Assembly (NCBI GenBank): GCA_000711775.1 | Contig: ARYC01000051.1 | Span: 220,154-284,153, forward strand | Reading direction: 5' to 3' | Origin: Oxytricha trifallax | Taxonomy: Eukaryota > Ciliophora > Spirotrichea > Sporadotrichida > Oxytrichidae | Length of the DNA stretch: 64,000 nucleotides | Shown here: one piece after another, positions 59,795 to 64,000 of the stretch | How positions within the stretch are numbered: the stretch's first letter is position 1 | Layout of the letters: each line of letters begins with the position of its first letter | Program-made: the position numbers and the translations under genes | The notes under the pieces: generated by a model | Databases searched by the model: none | Told to the model about the DNA's origin: nothing | Seen by the model: the letters and a program-made list of their open reading frames with translations, nothing else

Positions 59795-60900
59795 AATCTC
59801 AACAGTTCCGTCTGATAGATCAATATAACAATTGGATTATTGTGTGAAAAGAATTCAAATGCTTTAATTATTAATCTATAGTTTTGAAATTTGTCCAACA
59901 TTGATAATATAACATTTGTTAATTTTGGAAAAGAATGAGGAGTCTAACTTATGCTGCAAAGTTAATATTTTAAAACATAGACTAACTAGTCTCTTTCCCC
60001 GATGATGTTAAAAATTTTAACCTTTTATCACTAAGACTATATTAAAATGCAAAATTTTTTTAAGGCAGTTCCACCATAGGTTACTTCTATTAAATTTAAT
60101 ATTCTCATTATTTATTTTTAGTTCAAATTGTACAAAAGTAATAATAATTATAGTTCGAAGTTATTATTGTTTCTTTCAAGAGAACAGCTAGCCATGCAAT
60201 ACTATGTATTAAACTGATTATTAATTATTTTATTAAAGATTATTCATTGTATAGAAGTATGAGTAGATATTTCTGATTATAGTTAATAGAACAGCCAATC
60301 CAACACTTGCCATGAATCTATAAAATAATATGGTTTTCTTTAGTATAGTTCTAGTAGAGGTAGTAGGGATTAGCAGCCCAGTATCCAAGCCAGTAAATGG
60401 CATAAATAAGTAGAAGGGGTGGGAGAGCGGACAATATAATGTAAACTATCACTCCCATAGGTCCAAGAGCGTATTTTGAGAAGATTTTTGTTTAATATTA
60501 TTACGAGTTTGCAATTGTTACAAAATTTTGAGTTAAATTAATCAGTGAGACAGATTTCGAACTCATCTTCCTCATCAGCTGGATTAACAACCTATAATAA
60601 TTTCATGCATATAATGTCATTTAAGAAACCGTATTCACCATAAATTTCCTCAAATATATTGTAAATTACTAAATTATATCAAGAGTCAAGCGCACTGATT
60701 GGATTGTCTAGAAAAAACAATATATTTTATGTTAGTTTTACTAGAGTGTATTAGAAGTATATGAAAGTATGTTTAGAGTATTTGCCAAAAAGGATGTTTT
60801 CCTTGACAGTACCAGGGAAGATAATAATAATGGATAATATTTTAATAATTTACACAAGCTTTGTCTCATTAAGAATAGATTTTAATAGAGTAGTCTTGCC
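59795..60900 (-). CDS. Scrambled ABC transporter, right (inverted) MDS cluster
   Basis: Minus-strand MDSs complementary to the left cluster. 60900-60853 reads GKTTLLKSILNETKLV, the end of Walker A. 60822-60781 reads FPGTVKENILFGK. About 60711-60682 reads LDNPISALDS, the D-loop. About 60600-60542 reads VVNPADEEDEFEICLT, the linker. About 60485-60345 reads YALGPMGVIVYIILSALPPL and AIYWLGYWAANPYYLYQNY, transmembrane domain 2. 60319-60260 reads FMASVGLAVLLTII. About 60030-59970 (FLTSSGKETSQSM) and about 59835-59795 (IDLSDGTVEIQ) also fit the end of domain 1. Seven pointers of 7-11 bp recur in the left cluster in opposite orientation (see findings). ABCC proteins export organic anions and conjugates across membranes using ATP; substrate unknown. 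Confidence 0.85.
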
Positions 60901-61518
60901 TTATTATAGATAATTATATACATGTTAAAGTATGCTTATATATTTTTATAAATCTGTTTCATAAATTTATATTAGTTCAGGCTAATCTAAAAAAATATAA
61001 TATTTCACTTAAATTCTACAATTGATTTGGAAAAACTTTTTAATATTTAATATCAGGGAACCATACAAGATGTTAAAATATTCACATTCCCTAGTTATCT
61101 TTTTGCTTATGGAAATCTTCACCACTTCTATACTGTCTTTTTTTTTTTAATTTTATAGCTGATATATAAACTATTCTAAAGGGGAGTTTCTTGCCCTTTA
61201 TTTAAAAATGTAAAATTTTTATCAATCTGTAAAAACTCTCTTTCAATCTATGAACAAATCTTACTTATTTAAACATCCATTAATTCTAATATCTGATAAA
61301 GGTTAGAATAATTTCATGAAAATTACATTAATTATTAATTAAATCAAAAACATTTTTAATACTCTCTAATGAATAATGAAACAAGAGATAGTTGCAAACC
61401 TTGAAATATATATATTTAAAAAGTTCCTTAGTATAGGAGAGCAAGATTAAATTAGGGATTAAAATGTTTAAAATCTTTGGCAAATAAATGAAATTTTAAT
61501 GTATGAAATAGATACATT
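60901..61518. other. AT-rich region before TBE copy 2
   Basis: A minus-strand stretch at about 61140-61060 reads DSIEVVKISISKKITRECEY and could be another MDS; otherwise nothing recognised. Confidence 0.35.
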
Positions 61519-61656
61519 CAAAACCCCAAAACCCTTTCAGTAGTTTGATTGAGTTTTTGATTGATAAAAGTAGACTATTAGTGCATACTTTATTAGGGTT
61601 TTAATAGGGTTTATGTAGGGGTTTAATGTTTAAATATTAGTATTTTAAGTGAGTAT

Positions 61657-62703
61657 ATGCGAGGTTTGGGGTCAGTTTTTGACAGTGAGTATATAGATTT
61701 ATTGTTTAAGTTACGATATGGATGTGATGAATATAGTGAATAACTCAAGCCTATTCTGAATTATACGTCTATAGCAAGGCTACTCCATAAATCTCCAGCA
61801 ACTGTGAGGTCTCACTGTCTATTAGCATTGAATTTAAAGAGATAGCATCTTAATTCTAAGCCTAAGAGACCCTTAAAATTTTAGCAGCATCATATGAATA
61901 TCTTATTAATGATAAGACTCTTAAATACTGGGCTCATTTCTCTCTAGCCAAGAGGGCTGTGATGTTTCATCGCCAATTTCCTGAGCTTAACATATCTGCT
62001 GAATCGATAGCTAACATATATAAAAAGAACGGAATATCTTAAAAGACAGTCAATCGCATTAAGAGAGTGATTGACTTTAATGTTCCATTTTAAAAGACTA
62101 ATTTAAAATATATATTCGATTAAATGCAGAGGTCTTAAGAGCATAATATAAAGTTCATACACGCTGATGAGGCAGTATTTACATTCAATACATTTAAATC
62201 AAGGTCTTGGTACAAGAGGTATAGTAATATAGAAGTTTATGACTAAAAAGTTAAAGTGTAAACTCATGCAATTCTTGGAGGAATAAGTGAAGATAGTGGC
62301 CTCGAGACTCATGTTATTCACCCTCGCTCAATAAAGACTGAATAATATATAAAGTTCTTGCAATAACTCAGAGAAAAGTACGCTGACTAAGAGATTATTC
62401 TATTCGTTGATAACTTGTCAGTTCATAAAACTAAAGACACAAGGAAAGAATATGAAAGGCTAAACATAACACCTGTATTTAATGTTCCCTACAGCCCTCA
62501 GTTCAATGGAATTGAATTATATTGGGGATTATTAAAAAGACACTACAAGAAACTTCTACTCTATCAATTGATGCACGACCTGAAGATAGACACAGTAAAT
62601 TTATTAAAAGTGCTGCTAAAAGAGTCAGTGATGAGAAAGCTAAAGTATGCGCAAGAGAGAGAGATTTTGTGTGTATAAATAAGTATTAGATTTAAACGAA
62701 TGA
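61657..62703 (+). pseudogene. TBE DDE transposase, copy 2, frameshifted
   Basis: ATG 61657 (MRGLGSVFDSEYIDLLFKLR). The catalytic residues are visible: Asp in FIHADEAVFTF, Asp in EIILFVDNLSVHKT and Glu in YSPQFNGIELYWG, with 34 residues between the last two. A one-base deletion near 61898 (versus CATATTGATTAT in copy 1) and another near 62605 break the frame, at sites different from the breaks in copy 1. So the two copies decayed independently, and both retained the DDE codons. Confidence 0.85.
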
Positions 62704-62709
62704 ATAAGT

Positions 62710-63495
62710 TCACATATTAAATTTACCCGTAAAGGGATTTGGCTTCTCTTTCTTTTCTTCCTCTTAAGGCTTGCTTGGACCCATGTTTCATCTCTTAGTG
62801 CCAGCCCCTGCATCTATATTCATCTCGTCGGGCTTTTAGAAATCTTTGAAGAGTCTCTTACTCAATTCATGCTTTACTTGAGACTTTATCTCTCTGTTTA
62901 ACTTGCTGCGCTCTTTCATCAAGTATATAGCAGTACCAGGTTTTTCTATAAAGTTAGAAGCTAAGCTTACTTGAAATGAAGGATGCTTTTAAAGTTCCCA
63001 AAGCCAGGTATCACTTATCCTAATACCTTGCTTCTCTTTTTCTTCAGGAGAGATGCTGTAGCGTTTCTTATGAGCTTCTTAAATAACTTCTTTAAGTACT
63101 CAGGTTTCAAAGTTGCAAGAACACCAAAGAAGAAGTTTCTCTCTGGCAACTTATTAGAGAGCTGAAACTTTGATGGAAGGTAGATAGCTACGTCTGGATC
63201 ACTCATAGCATCGTCATATAGGTTTGTACTGATATTTCAGGGTAGTTAGGAATCTCAATCATCCTAATTTCATTAGACTTAAAAGCTTTTTTCTCTTCAC
63301 TAAATAATGCTTTAAGAATGAGATTTTAGTTACCTCCTAAGTTGGCAAGAACAATCCAACTATAATGGATTTCTTAATCTTACTTAAGAACTTACCTTGC
63401 TATACCAAATATCTATAAAGGTCCTCTTTACATCGAAATTTTCCTATTAAATCTTGAGATTAAATTCTCTTCATTGCATCATTCATAGACTCCAT
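62710..63495 (-). pseudogene. TBE 22-kDa-type ORF, copy 2
   Basis: ATG 63495-63493, TGA 62712-62710. It parallels 41772-42558 of copy 1, including LPSKFQLSNKLPERNFFFGV, and the end of the ORF. The length is almost identical (786 against 787 bp). Several blocks lie in different frames. Function unknown. Confidence 0.65.
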
Positions 63496-64000
63496 CTTGC
63501 TTCCTCTTTCTAGAAATGCTATTGAAATTTAAATTATGGATATCCATTCTAAGTTTATTAAAATCTTACTACTAAATAGGGAGGACCTACTGGAGGTCAA
63601 CCTTGAAAAGATATGAGGAGAAGCTTTGAAAAGCTTGCTCCAAGTTTCCCAGATTGATTTCCATTTTTATCAATCTATCTCCATTAAATTGCTCCTAATT
63701 AATGTTTAATTATTTTAGGAGGTCCTCCAAATTAAGTTCAAACTTTATTAGGAGTTAAATTTTAAGGTTAAAACTTAATTAGGAGCATATTAAATTTAAC
63801 AATGTTTAATAAATTTACCTCCAAATTAAGTTCAAACTTTATTTGGAGACCCTCCTAGAGAAACAAAACTTCATTAGGAGTATTTTAATTTACTAAAATG
63901 TTTAAAATTCTCATAAAATATGTCAACTTAGAGTCTTTATTGGTTAGTTAATTTTCTTACCTCTCAGCAAAGAATCTACCAGAGTGTCTTATACTCGACT
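63496..64000. promoter_or_regulatory. Divergent TBE spacer, copy 2, with CTCC/GGAGG array
   Basis: Carries the same CTCCTAATNAAG and AGGAGGTCCTCC repeats as copy 1 (about 63690-63890), conserved in order while neighbouring coding frames have decayed. Confidence 0.45.

Larger units (their letters stand above)
61519..64000. mobile_element. TBE-type transposon, copy 2 (partial, cut by window end)
   Basis: Begins CAAAACCCCAAAACCC at 61519 and closely matches copy 1 in inverted orientation: terminal repeat, transposase (+), 22-kDa-type ORF (-) and the CTCC-repeat spacer. The window ends just before the expected kinase gene. The outer flank here is unrelated to that of copy 1, so the C4A4 tip is the true element end. 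Small indels separate the two copies. Confidence 0.9.

Noticed and set aside
1-64000. Reading the window as pseudogene-filled DNA with the standard code
   Set aside because: TAA/TAG occur at Gln positions inside conserved motifs while true ends use TGA; with that code the genes are intact apart from IESs.
1-64000. CRISPR arrays, tRNA or rRNA genes, bacterial operons
   Set aside because: No regularly spaced repeats, cloverleaf-like segments with usable anticodons, or rRNA stretches were recognised; promoters and ribosome sites of bacterial type are absent.

Overview
This window reads as germline (micronuclear) DNA of a spirotrich ciliate close to Oxytricha/Sterkiella. Four things support that. 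Coding stretches stay open only if TAA and TAG are read as Gln and TGA is the sole stop. Two transposons carry C4A4 telomere-like ends and the three-gene set of the TBE (telomere-bearing element) family, which is germline-limited in Oxytricha. Genes that would each sit on a separate nanochromosome in the somatic macronucleus lie in a row here. Nearly every gene is cut by short AT-rich internal eliminated segments (IESs) flanked by 3-11 bp direct repeats ('pointers'); removing the IES and one pointer copy restores frame and family motifs. Identification is by motif recognition only, with no database search.

Layout. 1-9.6 kb: end of a large unidentified gene (-), a 268-bp inverted-repeat element, a C2-domain gene (-), and an unidentified gene (+) with an 11-bp IES. 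10.1-14.2 kb: calpain-like cysteine protease (+), whose mosaic could be decoded almost completely. 14.5-17.5 kb: a lysine-rich-tailed protein (+) and ribosomal protein uL1/RPL10A (-). 18-25 kb: Gln/Asn-rich genes. 25.9-31.9 kb: JAMM/MPN+ protease resembling the histone H2A deubiquitinase MYSM1 (+). 32.5-38.9 kb: cyclic-nucleotide-binding K+ channel with a very long Gln-rich tail (-). 39.4-44.0 kb: complete but decaying TBE inside a 371-bp perfect inverted repeat. 44.6-45.3 kb: small Tim chaperone with a Gln-rich tail (+). 45.8-49.5 kb: plant-type phosphofructokinase (-). 49.7-53.0 kb: tail-anchored multi-C2 protein (+). 54.3-56.1 kb: small secreted protein (-). 56.5-60.9 kb: scrambled ABCC-type transporter. 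61.5-64 kb: second, inverted TBE, cut by the window end.

The most striking object is the ABC transporter. Its macronuclear-destined segments (MDSs) are split into a left cluster on the + strand and a right cluster on the - strand, about 3 kb apart. Seven pointers of 7-11 bp match between clusters on opposite strands, and joining them alternately rebuilds Walker A, Q-loop, Walker B/D-loop and transmembrane sequence in frame. Part of an unrelated PLP-dependent decarboxylase lies in the hinge. Developmental DNA rearrangement must therefore invert and interleave the two clusters.

Limits: some exon/IES/intron boundaries in the AT-rich genes could not be resolved, and several gene ends are approximate, as stated in each entry.
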